Shown: piece by piece, positions 1-8,331 of the stretch
How positions within the stretch are numbered: the stretch's first letter is position 1
Layout of the letters: each line of letters opens with the position of its first letter
Source of the DNA: UBA2112 sp964488555
GTDB taxonomy: Bacteria > Patescibacteriota > Saccharimonadia > Saccharimonadales > Saccharimonadaceae
Length of the DNA: 64,000 nucleotides
Assembly: GCA_964488555.1 (NCBI GenBank)
Contig: CAZAUF010000007.1
Span: 1 to 64,000 of the forward strand
Direction: 5' to 3'
Made by a program: the position numbers and the translations under genes
The notes under the pieces: model-generated
Told to the model about the DNA's origin: nothing
What the model saw: the letters and a program-made list of their open reading frames with translations, nothing else
The model's database searches: none

Positions 1-890
1 GCGTCCGGATGATTGACCGTGATAAACTGAATCGAGCCGTCATACGATATACCCTTGTCGTAGCGCATACGCTCAAAGCAAGCTGTCGCTAGCGCGCGTT
101 GTGCCACGCCAAACTCTAGACGTCGCTCGACGAATTTGTCACGAAATTCAGGAGACATGGGGTAGCTGACATACATATGGACATTGTGCGAATCGTCACG
201 AACCAAACCCGTGCGACGATGCTCACCCCAGACAACTGGAGGGGGTGTCGTCGTCTCGAATACAGCGTCCTGGTCTGCCTGGAAGTGCCTATCGGCAAGC
301 TGTGCGACCTCATCGAGCTTCGCCTTGCCGCAAACTATCAACGCCATGTTGCCCAGTTTGTAATATTTACTGTGAAGATCCTTGAGAGTGTCAGAGTCAT
401 AAAACAACTTGTCATGATAACCACCAACACTACGGCCATAGGGTGCGCCAAACATGGCATAGAATGCCGCATAGCCATGCATCGTATCGATATCATCAAG
501 ACTTGTCGTCATCTCTCGCCGTACGGCCTTGAGTTCATGCTCCACTGCGTCCTCGGGGAAGTGCGTATGCTGCAGTATCTGACTGAGATAATGCATGTTT
601 GGCTCGAGATCCAGACCGTTCGCATAGTAAAGCGTCCGAGTGAAGTACGTGTTGGCATTTGTCTGCATGCCGTGCTTTGTCGCGAAGCGTCTCAGGGCTG
701 AACGGTCAGCAAAATCGTCCGTCTGCAGGTGCACGCAGTGCTCAAACACGTGCGCCACACCTTCATGCCCCGGCTGCTCATCGACACTGCCATATGGCAC
801 AAAAACCGACACATCGTTGTTGAGTGCTCCCGGTATACGGTCGTTATATATAGTTAGTCCACTATCAAGCGTTACTTTTTCCAGTGCCAT
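1..890 (-). CDS. M16-family (insulinase-like) zinc metallopeptidase, 3' end outside window
   Basis: The reading frame opens at the ATG complementary to 888-890, with GGAGGG a few bases upstream, and runs without a stop to the left edge. Residues 47-51 read HVFEH, the inverted zinc motif HxxEH of M16 peptidases. Glu126 lies 75 residues after His51, the distance at which M16 enzymes carry their third zinc ligand, so the N-terminal catalytic half appears intact. The family cleaves peptides, processing-peptidase style. About 296 residues are visible of an expected 400 or more. The gene is divergent from the ABC permease. Family assignment is firm; substrate and location are unknown. Confidence 0.87.
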   Translation of the reverse strand, partial: MALEKVTLDSGLTIYNDRIPGALNNDVSVFVPYGSVDEQPGHEGVAHVFEHCVHLQTDDFADRSALRRFATKHGMQTNANTYFTRTLYYANGLDLEPNMHYLSQILQHTHFPEDAVEHELKAVRREMTTSLDDIDTMHGYAAFYAMFGAPYGRSVGGYHDKLFYDSDTLKDLHSKYYKLGNMALIVCGKAKLDEVAQLADRHFQADQDAVFETTTPPPVVWGEHRRTGLVRDDSHNVHMYVSYPMSPEFRDKFVERRLEFGVAQRALATACFERMRYDKGISYDGSIQFITVNHPD

Positions 891-1039
891 AATCCCTCCG
901 TTTATCGTCCCCCAAGACGTAAATTTGTATCAATTGTACTCTCACAGACACAATTCACCAAACTGAAGCTGAACTTACACCTCTGATACGGTATAATTAT
1001 TACTAGTGATTATGACTTATGACAAAAGGGCTCTGACGG

Positions 1040-2116
1040 ATGTTTCTCGCGCTTAACGAGCTCCTGAAGGAGAAGTCTCGCTTCGCGCTTATCGTCGTGG
1101 TGATCGTGCTTGTGAGCTATCTTGTGTTCTTTTTGCTGGCACTCGCGTACGGACTCGCCTCGAGTTACACGCAGGCAATCGACAAATGGGACGCAGATGG
1201 CATAGTGCTCAACGAAAACGCCAACGGCACCATAGGGCGTTCCATCATCACTCAGGAAGAGTACGGATCAATATTGACAAGTGACGATAGTGCGACCGAC
1301 ACCGCAGCACCGCTGGGTGTAGGTGTCGCAACCGTCGAGAAGGATGAGTCGGCCGACGTCGCACTGTTTGGCATCGACACACATAGTTTTCTGGCACCAG
1401 AGCTACTGGAAGGACAGAACCTTCAGACGAGTGGCGAGGTCATCGTAAGCGACGAGCTGCAGGAAGTGGGCATAAGCCTAGGCGACACCATCACCCTACA
1501 AGGGAGTGACACAAAGTACCGCGTGACGGGCGTTGCCACGGACGCGAGTTTTCAAGCGACACCCGTCGTCTATATGTCGCTGGACGACTGGCGCGATGCA
1601 GCGAGTGCCAGCTCTGGCATGATTGGCATGCGAGACGATACATCTATCAGCGCAATCGTCGTGAAGGGCAGCCAAGAAGTAGACGCGCCGCTCGAACTAA
1701 GGTCAATGCCTGATTTCGTAAACACGCTGCCCGGCTATCAAGCGCAGGTGCTGACGTTTAGTCTGATGATCGGCTTTTTGATCGGCATCGCGGCGTTGGT
1801 GCTGGCGATCTTTATATACATTTTGACACTGCAGAAAAAGGGCATCTTCGGCGTCTTGAAAGCCGAGGGTGTGCCAAACCGCTATATCGCCAACTCCGTC
1901 ATCATTCAAGTGGGTATCCTTTCTGTGGGCGGACTAGCCATCGGCATGGGACTCGCATTGCTCACGGGCATGATGCTCCAGGGTAAAGTGCCGTTTGCGG
2001 TAAATCCGATCTTTTTCGTCGGTATCAGTTCGCTGTTTCTCGTCTGCGCACTGGTTGGCGCGCTAGCTTCGGTTCGTTCCGTGACCAAAATTGACCCCGT
2101 GGAGGCGATCGCGTAA
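1040..2116 (+). CDS. ABC transporter permease, FtsX/MacB type
   Basis: This 358-residue protein has one N-terminal membrane helix (about 14-38), a long extracytoplasmic domain (about 40-230) and three C-terminal helices (about 239-264, 285-310 and 322-345). That is the topology of FtsX-like permeases of the MacB/LolC class. It ends in the typical IDPVEAIA-like tail. Its stop overlaps the start of the ATPase gene (TAATG), so the two are co-translated and form one exporter. Such pairs move lipoproteins, peptides or antimicrobials out of the inner membrane. The substrate cannot be read from sequence. A TATAAT at 992-997 is a likely -10. Confidence 0.85.
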   Translation: MFLALNELLKEKSRFALIVVVIVLVSYLVFFLLALAYGLASSYTQAIDKWDADGIVLNENANGTIGRSIITQEEYGSILTSDDSATDTAAPLGVGVATVEKDESADVALFGIDTHSFLAPELLEGQNLQTSGEVIVSDELQEVGISLGDTITLQGSDTKYRVTGVATDASFQATPVVYMSLDDWRDAASASSGMIGMRDDTSISAIVVKGSQEVDAPLELRSMPDFVNTLPGYQAQVLTFSLMIGFLIGIAALVLAIFIYILTLQKKGIFGVLKAEGVPNRYIANSVIIQVGILSVGGLAIGMGLALLTGMMLQGKVPFAVNPIFFVGISSLFLVCALVGALASVRSVTKIDPVEAIA

Positions 2117-2805
2117 TGGCTGGCAAAGGTGACGTAGTACTCAAAATGGAAAACGTGACCCGCACCTTTACGCAGGCGGGGCGACGTGTCACCGCATTAC
2201 AAAAAACGAATTTCACCGTTAGAGCAGGCGAGTTAGTGGCGGTCGTCGGACCATCGGGGTCGGGCAAGACGACGTTTTTGACGATTGCTGGCGGACTGCA
2301 AAACCCGACACATGGCACGGTGACTATCCGTGATACCAACATCACCACGCTATCCAAAAAGCAGCTTTCCGCTGTGCGGCTCGATGAAGTGGGCTTTATC
2401 CTCCAAGCGTCAAACCTCGTGCCGTATCTCACCGTGGAAAAGCAGCTCCGGCTGCTCGACAAAGTCTATAAGCGTCCGACCGACACCGAAACCATGGAGA
2501 GTTTATTCAAGACGCTGCAAATACGCAAGATCCGTCACAAATATCCGAGCGATCTCTCTGGCGGCGAACGACAACGTGTCGCTATCGCTAAAGTCCTCTA
2601 TGGCAAGTCACACCTCATACTGGCCGACGAGCCGACAGCCAGCCTGGACACGGCGCGCGCCTTCGAGGTAGTTTCACTGCTCGCCCGCGAAACGCACGAG
2701 CGCAAGAAAGCAACTATCATCGTGACACACGACGAGCGTCTGTTGAAGTACTGCGACGCTGTCTATGAAATGCACGACGGCGTTCTAAAACGTCGAAAAA
2801 CATAG
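2116..2805 (+). CDS. ABC transporter ATP-binding protein, LolD/MacB type
   Basis: The 229-residue ATPase carries Walker A GPSGSGKT (residues 45-52), signature LSGGERQR and Walker B LILADEPTASLD, followed by the switch histidine in VTHD. Length and motifs match the LolD/MacB/FtsE subfamily, which pairs with FtsX-type permeases. Its start codon overlaps the stop of the permease gene by one base, so this is the nucleotide-binding subunit of the same exporter. Confidence 0.9.
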   Translation: MAGKGDVVLKMENVTRTFTQAGRRVTALQKTNFTVRAGELVAVVGPSGSGKTTFLTIAGGLQNPTHGTVTIRDTNITTLSKKQLSAVRLDEVGFILQASNLVPYLTVEKQLRLLDKVYKRPTDTETMESLFKTLQIRKIRHKYPSDLSGGERQRVAIAKVLYGKSHLILADEPTASLDTARAFEVVSLLARETHERKKATIIVTHDERLLKYCDAVYEMHDGVLKRRKT

Positions 2806-2826
2806 CCGTCGGGGTATACTGATACT

Positions 2827-3288
2827 ATGAAAGTTCACGTCGCAACCGACCATGCTGGTCTGGAATTCAAAACAAAACTCATAAGCCATCTGGCAGAGCA
2901 AGGTCACGAAGTAGTCGACCATGGAGCCTATGAATACGACCCGGATGACGACTATCCCGCGTTTATCATCGCCGCAGCCGAAGCAGTAGCAAGCGACCAG
3001 CACAGCGGCGTGGAAGCACTTGGCGTCGTGTTTGGTGGCTCAGGCAACGGCGAGCAGATAGCTGCCAACAAAGTGCGTGGTATTCGCGCAGCACTCGTAT
3101 GGAATGAATCGACAGCCAAACTGGCGCGTCAACACAACGATGCCAACGTGATATCCATCGGTGCACGCCAGCATGACGAGGATGAAGTGTTGCGACTTAT
3201 CGACCTGTTTATAAACGAACCATTCACTGGTGATGAACGCCATGTGCGACGCATCGGACAGATTACTGCATACGAGCAGGGTAGTTAG
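2827..3288 (+). CDS. rpiB: Ribose-5-phosphate isomerase B
   Basis: The protein (153 aa) interconverts ribose 5-phosphate and ribulose 5-phosphate in the non-oxidative pentose phosphate pathway. It starts VATDHAGLEFK, the phosphate-binding N-terminus of the RpiB/LacA family, and contains GGSGNGEQIAANKV. That is the actinobacterial form of the active site, in which Glu rather than Cys is the base. The gene is probably leaderless: TATACT at 2815-2820 ends six bases before the ATG and no Shine-Dalgarno is present. Confidence 0.93.
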   Translation: MKVHVATDHAGLEFKTKLISHLAEQGHEVVDHGAYEYDPDDDYPAFIIAAAEAVASDQHSGVEALGVVFGGSGNGEQIAANKVRGIRAALVWNESTAKLARQHNDANVISIGARQHDEDEVLRLIDLFINEPFTGDERHVRRIGQITAYEQGS

Positions 3289-3336
3289 CAGTGCGTTCTG
3301 TATAAAATCTTTATACAAGCTTGCTATAATAACTAC

Positions 3337-3558
3337 ATGAGTAAACAACCGAAACGACTATACCGTTCGCGCAAGGATCGCATGATCGCAGGCGTATGCG
3401 GTGGACTCGCCGAGTATTTCAATATCGACCCTGTCATCGTGCGTGTCATCGCCGTTCTGCTACTGCTGCCCGGCGGTCTGCCTGGGTTTGTGCCATACAT
3501 CATACTGTGGATCCTAGTACCGGAAAATCCTCGACAAGCTAGTGCAAAGAAGGCGTAG
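3337..3558 (+). CDS. PspC-domain small membrane protein
   Basis: This 73-residue protein starts KRLYRSRKDRMIAGVCGGLA, the PspC signature, followed by one long hydrophobic helix (about 35-62) ending in LWILVPE and a short basic tail. PspC domains occur in phage-shock and envelope-stress proteins. An extended -10 (TGCTATAAT, 3322-3330) ends six bases before the ATG, so the mRNA is probably leaderless. Its stop codon directly abuts the next start, making a two-gene unit with the kinase-like gene. Confidence 0.88.
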   Translation: MSKQPKRLYRSRKDRMIAGVCGGLAEYFNIDPVIVRVIAVLLLLPGGLPGFVPYIILWILVPENPRQASAKKA

Positions 3559-4104
3559 ATGCCTGGTAAATTCATATTTGTCTCGGGCCTGTCGGGCGCA
3601 GGCAAAAGCACGTTGGTGGGTGCCGCGCTCGCAGCGACCGACAACCTGGAAACCGTCGTGACATACGTCACTCGACCGCCGCGCGACGAGGAAAAAGAAT
3701 CCTATGAACACGTATTTGTCAGCGACACGGAATATGAAGCACTGAAGGCTGCAGCCAAGAATTGGGATGAAACGATATACGCTGGCTATAAATATGGCGT
3801 CGATGGTGCCAAATATTTCAAAGATCTGCATAACGGCATGAATATCATCGTGCCGATAGCACCGGATCTCACGATCATCCGCAGCACAGCAGGCAAGTAC
3901 GGAGTGCAGCCGACGACCATATGGATCGATACCGACGAGACGACGTCTCGAGACCGAATCAAAAACGATGATGAACGCTCCATGCGCAGCGAAACCACAG
4001 ATATCAAAGCCGAATTTGACCACATATTCCACCCGACAGGTGATTTGCACGCGGACAGCTCGGCATTCGTGACACTCGTGACAAACATAGTATCGAAAAA
4101 GTAA
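3559..4104 (+). CDS. Guanylate-kinase-like P-loop protein
   Basis: This 181-residue protein has P-loop GLSGAGKST at residues 9-17, then YVTRPPRDEEKESYEHVFVS. The latter matches the guanylate-kinase GMP-binding block (TTRxPRxGExxGxxYxFV). Later parts (TIWIDTDETTSRDRIKND) follow the lid region only loosely. It may be the cell's guanylate kinase (ATP + GMP to ADP + GDP) or a diverged relative. The ATG follows the pspC-like stop with no gap, so translation is coupled. Confidence 0.72.
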   Translation: MPGKFIFVSGLSGAGKSTLVGAALAATDNLETVVTYVTRPPRDEEKESYEHVFVSDTEYEALKAAAKNWDETIYAGYKYGVDGAKYFKDLHNGMNIIVPIAPDLTIIRSTAGKYGVQPTTIWIDTDETTSRDRIKNDDERSMRSETTDIKAEFDHIFHPTGDLHADSSAFVTLVTNIVSKK

Positions 4105-4192
4105 AATCTAATATATCATTACGTCATATTCTTGTGTTATGTGCAAGATATTATCTTAACAAGGTATCTGTAAGGTGTTATTATAAATAGTT

Positions 4193-5956
4193 ATGATTGC
4201 CGATATAACCATCACCGAAAAGTCCTTTGGACCGAAGAGCCTCATGCAAAACGTGAGGTTTACGATAGGTGATGGCGAAAAAATCGGCGTGATAGGTCGT
4301 AATGGCGTCGGTAAGTCAACGCTGTTTGGCATACTGAGCGGCAGTGACAAGGACTACACGGGCGACGTGATCTACCGCACCGGCGTGACTGTCGTCGCTA
4401 CACAGCAGGAGCACCATGGAGTAGGCGAGACGACCGTACAGCAGTACGTGCTACAGGGCCTGCCTGAATACAGCAAGCTCAGCCAGATCATCGAAACATA
4501 TCCCGAAACCATGGGTGACAACATGCGCATGATAAACGAATACAGCGACGCGCTGCAGCGATTCACCGACAAAGGTTTCTACCAGATCGAGGAGCAGATT
4601 GAGCGTGAGCTCGAAAACTTTCAACTAAGTGGGGTGGCGCACCGCCAATTCGCCACACTGTCCGGCGGGCAAAAGCGTCTGGTCGAAGTGGTGAAAATCA
4701 TGCATTCCGATGCTCACCTGGCACTCATCGACGAGCCAACCAACCACATGGACTACGTCGCCAAACAGCAGTTTATCGACTGGATGAAAAACGCCCGCGA
4801 AGCCGTGCTCGTCATCACGCACGATCGTGATGTACTGCGCGAAGTCGATCGTATCGTCGAGCTCAAAGACGGCGGATCACAAAGCTTCAAGGGTAACTAC
4901 GACGCATATCTAAAGCAAAATGCCGTGAGCACCGGCAGCCAGATGAACGAGTTTGAAATGATAGAGCGACGCATCGCGAACCTGAAGACAAAAGTTCTCG
5001 ACTATCAGCGACTGAAGGAAAAGTCACGCAACCCCGGCACCATCCAGCGGTTCAAGCGTTTGGAAGAACAATCCCGCAAAGAATTGGCCGAACTCGAAAA
5101 TAAAGAAAAGCCGACATTTTGGATAGACAAAGAGTCCGCCGCAGACCTGAACTACAAGACCGCTACTCAGTACCAAAAGTTCAAAGCCAAAAACGTCCGT
5201 ATCAACCTGAAAAGCGACGAGTCACGCAGCAAACACGTACTCGTCGCCGCGCGCGAACTAAGCCTCGGCTACGACCAGCCGCTATTTGACGGCATCGACA
5301 TCGACCTGCGCGAAGGCGAAGCACTGGAACTCCGCGGACGCAACGGCGCGGGCAAGACGACGCTGATCAAATACCTTCTCGCAGAGTCGAGCCGTTCGGT
5401 CACTCTGGGAGGAGGTACTAAAAGCGAAGTGCAGCCCGAGAAAGTCCTGACTAAATCAGCGACTTTCCCGGCGAGTAACGGTACCTCCGAGGAGAGTGAC
5501 CGTAAAGGCGATATCGGCATCACTCGATTCGCCGGTGAGTTGAGCGTGGACAGACACGTACGCATAGGCGTATACGAGCAGGAAGTCTCGCCGACATACT
5601 TCACGCTGCCGCTCGAAGAAGCCATAGAAAAAATGTACATGGATCGCAAACTGCCCATCACCACCACCAAAATCCGCTCGCTCATGAGTGATTACCTGTT
5701 TACCGAAAGCGACGGCAAAGTACCGATCGAGCGGCTCAGCGGCGGCCAGAAAGCCAGGTTTCAGCTGATTGCCATGCTCGCCAACGAGCCACAACTGCTC
5801 ATCCTGGACGAGCCCACCAACCACTTGGACCTACCGAGCATCGAAGAGATGGAGACGGCACTCGCACGCTATTCCGGTGCGATCATCTACGTAAGCCACG
5901 ACAACTATTTCCGCGACAAAATAAACGGCGAAGTGATCCAAATCGGCAAAGAGTAA
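4193..5956 (+). CDS. ABC-F family ATPase (ribosome-associated type)
   Basis: This 587-residue protein has two ABC modules without membrane helices: Walker A at 35-42 (GRNGVGKS) and 382-389 (GRNGAGKT), two LSGGQ signatures, and two Walker B ends DEPTNH(M/L)D. A Lys/Arg-rich linker lies at about 250-330. This is the EttA/Uup/VmlR layout of proteins that act on the ribosomal E site. Between the second Walker A and its Q-loop (VRIGVYEQE) there are about 36 extra residues (about 402-437). These are encoded by a long imperfect inverted repeat at 5397-5502, reported separately. A TATAAA at 4182-4187 ends five bases before the ATG. Confidence 0.9.
   Translation: MIADITITEKSFGPKSLMQNVRFTIGDGEKIGVIGRNGVGKSTLFGILSGSDKDYTGDVIYRTGVTVVATQQEHHGVGETTVQQYVLQGLPEYSKLSQIIETYPETMGDNMRMINEYSDALQRFTDKGFYQIEEQIERELENFQLSGVAHRQFATLSGGQKRLVEVVKIMHSDAHLALIDEPTNHMDYVAKQQFIDWMKNAREAVLVITHDRDVLREVDRIVELKDGGSQSFKGNYDAYLKQNAVSTGSQMNEFEMIERRIANLKTKVLDYQRLKEKSRNPGTIQRFKRLEEQSRKELAELENKEKPTFWIDKESAADLNYKTATQYQKFKAKNVRINLKSDESRSKHVLVAARELSLGYDQPLFDGIDIDLREGEALELRGRNGAGKTTLIKYLLAESSRSVTLGGGTKSEVQPEKVLTKSATFPASNGTSEESDRKGDIGITRFAGELSVDRHVRIGVYEQEVSPTYFTLPLEEAIEKMYMDRKLPITTTKIRSLMSDYLFTESDGKVPIERLSGGQKARFQLIAMLANEPQLLILDEPTNHLDLPSIEEMETALARYSGAIIYVSHDNYFRDKINGEVIQIGKE
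5397..5502. repeat. Palindromic insert inside the ABC-F coding sequence
   Basis: Arms 5397-5418 and 5481-5502 are inverted repeats: CGGTCACTCT...GGAGGTAC against GTACCTCC...AGAGTGACCG, 18 of 22 positions paired with a 4-base internal mismatch. Inside, GAAAGTCCTGA (5440-5450) pairs with TCAGcGACTTTC (5456-5467). The 106-bp segment can fold into one long hairpin. It adds about 36 codons in frame at a place where ABC-F relatives have a short loop. I infer a small palindromic element, comparable in style to Rickettsia palindromic elements. No second copy was seen in this window. Confidence 0.6.
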
Positions 5957-5960
5957 GTAC

Positions 5961-5989
5961 TTGAACTATTATAACGATTATGTTATAAT
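5961..5989 (+). promoter_or_regulatory. Sigma-70-type promoter of the small Cys-rich gene
   Basis: TTGAAC (5961-5966), a 17-bp spacer and TATAAT (5984-5989) preceded by TGT make a near-ideal extended promoter. Start of transcription is expected near 5996, leaving a leader of about 44 bases that holds the AAGGAG site of the next gene. Confidence 0.75.
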
Positions 5990-6039
5990 GAGAATATGCT
6001 CAGCTTCAGCTCGAGTTGTCCATCCTAGCAAGGAGTACC

Positions 6040-6303
6040 ATGTCAGAACTGAAAGAGGTTCGAGTAGCTGACCTCTACGGTCAATGCAGCTTCCCCATGA
6101 GAGCCGACGCCATCGCCATGTCTGACTGCTGCCACAGATCAGCAACATCAGCGGTGGAGTACCCCTCTGGTGACAAGTACTGGCGATGCACAAAGCATCG
6201 CGGCATGATCAACGAGACCGAGACCGGCCCGGTCCACGAGACCATTCTGACCGAGCGTGACGTTCACGAAAGTCTCGTGGTCAGTTGGCCACAGCGGAGC
6301 TAG
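6040..6303 (+). CDS. Small Cys/His-containing protein of unknown function
   Basis: The start at 6040 is chosen because AAGGAG sits just upstream; an upstream in-frame ATG at 6016 lacks a ribosome site. The 87-residue soluble protein has Cys30, Cys31, His32 and later Cys50-x2-His53, a spacing that could bind a metal, but no known zinc ribbon is recognised. It has its own promoter (5961-5989) and a perfect terminator directly after the stop, so it is an independent one-gene unit. Function unknown. Confidence 0.7.
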   Translation: MSELKEVRVADLYGQCSFPMRADAIAMSDCCHRSATSAVEYPSGDKYWRCTKHRGMINETETGPVHETILTERDVHESLVVSWPQRS

Positions 6304-6352
6304 CCTCCGTATCACCAGGCAATTGCCTCCGTGATACGGAGGCAATTTGTTT
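6303..6352 (+). terminator. Rho-independent terminator
   Basis: A perfect 13-bp stem (GCCTCCGTATCAC at 6303-6315 with its complement at 6331-6343) is followed by a T-rich run. It begins at the last base of the small gene's stop codon. Confidence 0.85.
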
Positions 6353-6442
6353 TGCCGCAAGGTATAATTTCTGCTGTTGACTCTCGTGATTTTGTAGTAC
6401 TTGTGGCATAATAGCACGAGTACCCGCGTGAGGGTCCGGACT

Positions 6443-7660
6443 ATGGAAACATTTCTACGCTCGTTCAGAGCAGCAAAACGCAAACTACTCATCGCCGTCG
6501 CACTGCTTGCGACGTTGAGTTTCGTATGGATGGGACACGCCTACGCCCAGAGTGGCGAACCGGCTCGTGATGGTCGACTAGTGACGGTTTATGACCGCGG
6601 CACCAAACGCGTCATCCTCACTCATGCCTCGTCCGTGCACGAGGCACTACAGGACGCGCACATCGACACCGCACCTGCCGACATTGTGGAACCTGCAATC
6701 GACAGCGAGCTCGTCGCTACCGATTATGTAGTCAACATCTATCGCGCCCGTCCCGTCGTCGTAGTGGACGGCGTTGCGCGCCAAAAAGTCATAACTGCCG
6801 CCCAGACACCGCGCGATATCGTAGCCGCTACAGATCTGACCAAGCTGCACAGCGAAGATACCGCGACGTTTACAGCAAGCACCGATATCCTTACCGACGG
6901 CGCAAGTACTATCCTGACCATCAACCGCGCAAAGGCATTCACGCTGCAGATGTACGGTAAGCCGATCCAGGCATATTCACATGCCGCAACAGTAGGCGAA
7001 ATGCTCCATGACAAAGGTATAGACCTGACAGACAAGGACACTTTGTCGGTTGAGAAGGATGAGCCTTTGCGTGCAGGTATGACCGTCGCTATCTGGCGAG
7101 AGGGCGCGCAGACCACGACCATAGAGGAGTCAATTACATTTTCAGTTCGCAAGGTATTAGACTTTGACCATCCGATAGGATATCACGCCGTACGAACACC
7201 AGGTGTCAACGGCATACAGGAAGTGACGTACGAAATCATTGCCCAGAACGGCCGAGAAGTCAGTCGCAAAGTCATCCAAAAAGTCATTGTCCATAAGCCG
7301 ACAGAGCAGATAGAAATCGTCGGAGCCAAACCGGGACCGGACGCTCTCAGTAAATCAAAGGGTGCACACTACTGGACCGACAGCAACGGCGTGAGTCACC
7401 GCGAAACATACTACGATTTGCCGATGAATGTCGTCATTGGTGCTTGCGGCGGCGGTGACTATACCGTTCGCGCCGACGGTGCCAAAATCGACAAAGACGG
7501 CTATATACTAGTAGCCGCCAACTACGGTAATTACCCACGGTGCTCTATAGTTGAAACCAGCATGGGCCTCGGCAAAGTGTACGACACTGGCGGATTCGCG
7601 GTGCGTCACCCGCACGGATTCGATCTGGCGACCGACTGGACCAACTATGATGGTCGCTAG
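6443..7660 (+). CDS. Secreted cell-wall protein with DUF348, G5 and 3D-like domains
   Basis: The start at 6443 (GTGAGGG upstream) gives 405 residues. Residues 7-35 form a signal peptide or anchor ending near AYAQS. Two DUF348-like modules follow (about 45-205). A G5-type module then reads ISFSVRKVLDFDHPIG-like to VHKPTEQIEIVGAKP (about 225-315). The C-terminus has VYDTGGFAVRHPHGFDLATDW, resembling the catalytic 3D (Asp-Asp-Asp) double-psi barrel of MltA/YabE/Rpf-like lytic enzymes. The protein probably acts on peptidoglycan outside the membrane, in remodelling or resuscitation-type lysis. CATAAT at 6407-6412 with TGG before it is a plausible -10. Confidence 0.82.
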   Translation: METFLRSFRAAKRKLLIAVALLATLSFVWMGHAYAQSGEPARDGRLVTVYDRGTKRVILTHASSVHEALQDAHIDTAPADIVEPAIDSELVATDYVVNIYRARPVVVVDGVARQKVITAAQTPRDIVAATDLTKLHSEDTATFTASTDILTDGASTILTINRAKAFTLQMYGKPIQAYSHAATVGEMLHDKGIDLTDKDTLSVEKDEPLRAGMTVAIWREGAQTTTIEESITFSVRKVLDFDHPIGYHAVRTPGVNGIQEVTYEIIAQNGREVSRKVIQKVIVHKPTEQIEIVGAKPGPDALSKSKGAHYWTDSNGVSHRETYYDLPMNVVIGACGGGDYTVRADGAKIDKDGYILVAANYGNYPRCSIVETSMGLGKVYDTGGFAVRHPHGFDLATDWTNYDGR

Positions 7661-7689
7661 TTGACTTTTGAGTATAAAATTGCTATAGT
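7661..7689 (+). promoter_or_regulatory. Sigma-70-type promoter
   Basis: TTGACT (7661-7666), 17-bp spacer, TGC-TATAGT (7684-7689). Predicted start near 7696, giving a leader of about 47 bases before the gene at 7743. Confidence 0.75.
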
Positions 7690-7742
7690 ATACCAGTTTC
7701 GATAACCCTCGAGATAGCACCTACAAGAAGGGAATGCTCTCC

Positions 7743-8240
7743 ATGTCATCTGGCAACTCAAATTCGCCGTCGCTGCAGGAAATTCACGACAAGCTGCGTG
7801 AGGCTGTGCAGACCAAGCCGACGACCGAGCTGGCCATAAATGCCGGTGCAGGTGCGTTACGCGCCGCTCATATGGCAAATCTGATACTACGGCAAAAGAA
7901 CGTGATGTATGCAGACGGTCAACGACTGTCTCTCGGTGCCAACATCGGTCACGGTATCACTCTCGCGCTCGTCGCACTCGGTCTGTACACCACCGGCACA
8001 GAGATCGCTCGGCGAGCAGCAGGTATTCAGCCTCCGCGCAGCCGTATGAGCCGTACAAAGCTGGATCCAGCACGGGTGGCGGTCGAATCCACAGCAATCG
8101 GACTGAGCCTCGCTGAGGTGAAAAACGGTCGCACACTGATCAAGAAGCGTGCATTGTCGACCTACGGCCGCGTCTACCAGACACTTTCATCTGGAGCGGC
8201 GACGGCCCGGCTCGCTCTGCATATCCGAGCAGCCATGTAG
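7743..8240 (+). CDS. Conserved-looking protein of unknown function
   Basis: The start at 7743 is preferred because AAGAAGGG lies about 10 bases upstream; the in-frame ATG at 7734 is too close to it. The 165-residue protein has a hydrophilic N-terminus, a hydrophobic stretch at about 73-92 (IGHGITLALVALGLYTTG) that could be one membrane helix, and a basic Ala-rich C-terminus. I do not recognise a family. It has its own promoter and a strong terminator and lies just upstream of the PafA/Dop-like gene, but is transcriptionally separate from it. Confidence 0.65.
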   Translation: MSSGNSNSPSLQEIHDKLREAVQTKPTTELAINAGAGALRAAHMANLILRQKNVMYADGQRLSLGANIGHGITLALVALGLYTTGTEIARRAAGIQPPRSRMSRTKLDPARVAVESTAIGLSLAEVKNGRTLIKKRALSTYGRVYQTLSSGAATARLALHIRAAM

Positions 8241-8251
8241 CACCCTCCTCA

Positions 8252-8298
8252 AGCCCAACTTCTCGTAGAATTCCACGAGAAGTTGGGCTCTTACTTTT
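8252..8298 (+). terminator. Rho-independent terminator
   Basis: A perfect 15-bp stem (AGCCCAACTTCTCGT at 8252-8266 with its complement at 8275-8289) is followed by CTTACTTTT. It separates the gene ending at 8240 from the PafA/Dop-like gene. Confidence 0.85.
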
Positions 8299-8325
8299 GG
8301 CAATCGTGACGTTATATCTTACTAT
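8297..8325 (+). promoter_or_regulatory. Promoter giving a leaderless mRNA for the PafA/Dop-like gene
   Basis: TTGGCA (8297-8302), a 17-bp spacer and TACTAT (8320-8325) put the predicted transcription start at or next to the A of the ATG at 8332. There is no Shine-Dalgarno. Confidence 0.6.
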
Positions 8326-8331
8326 AGTGCC

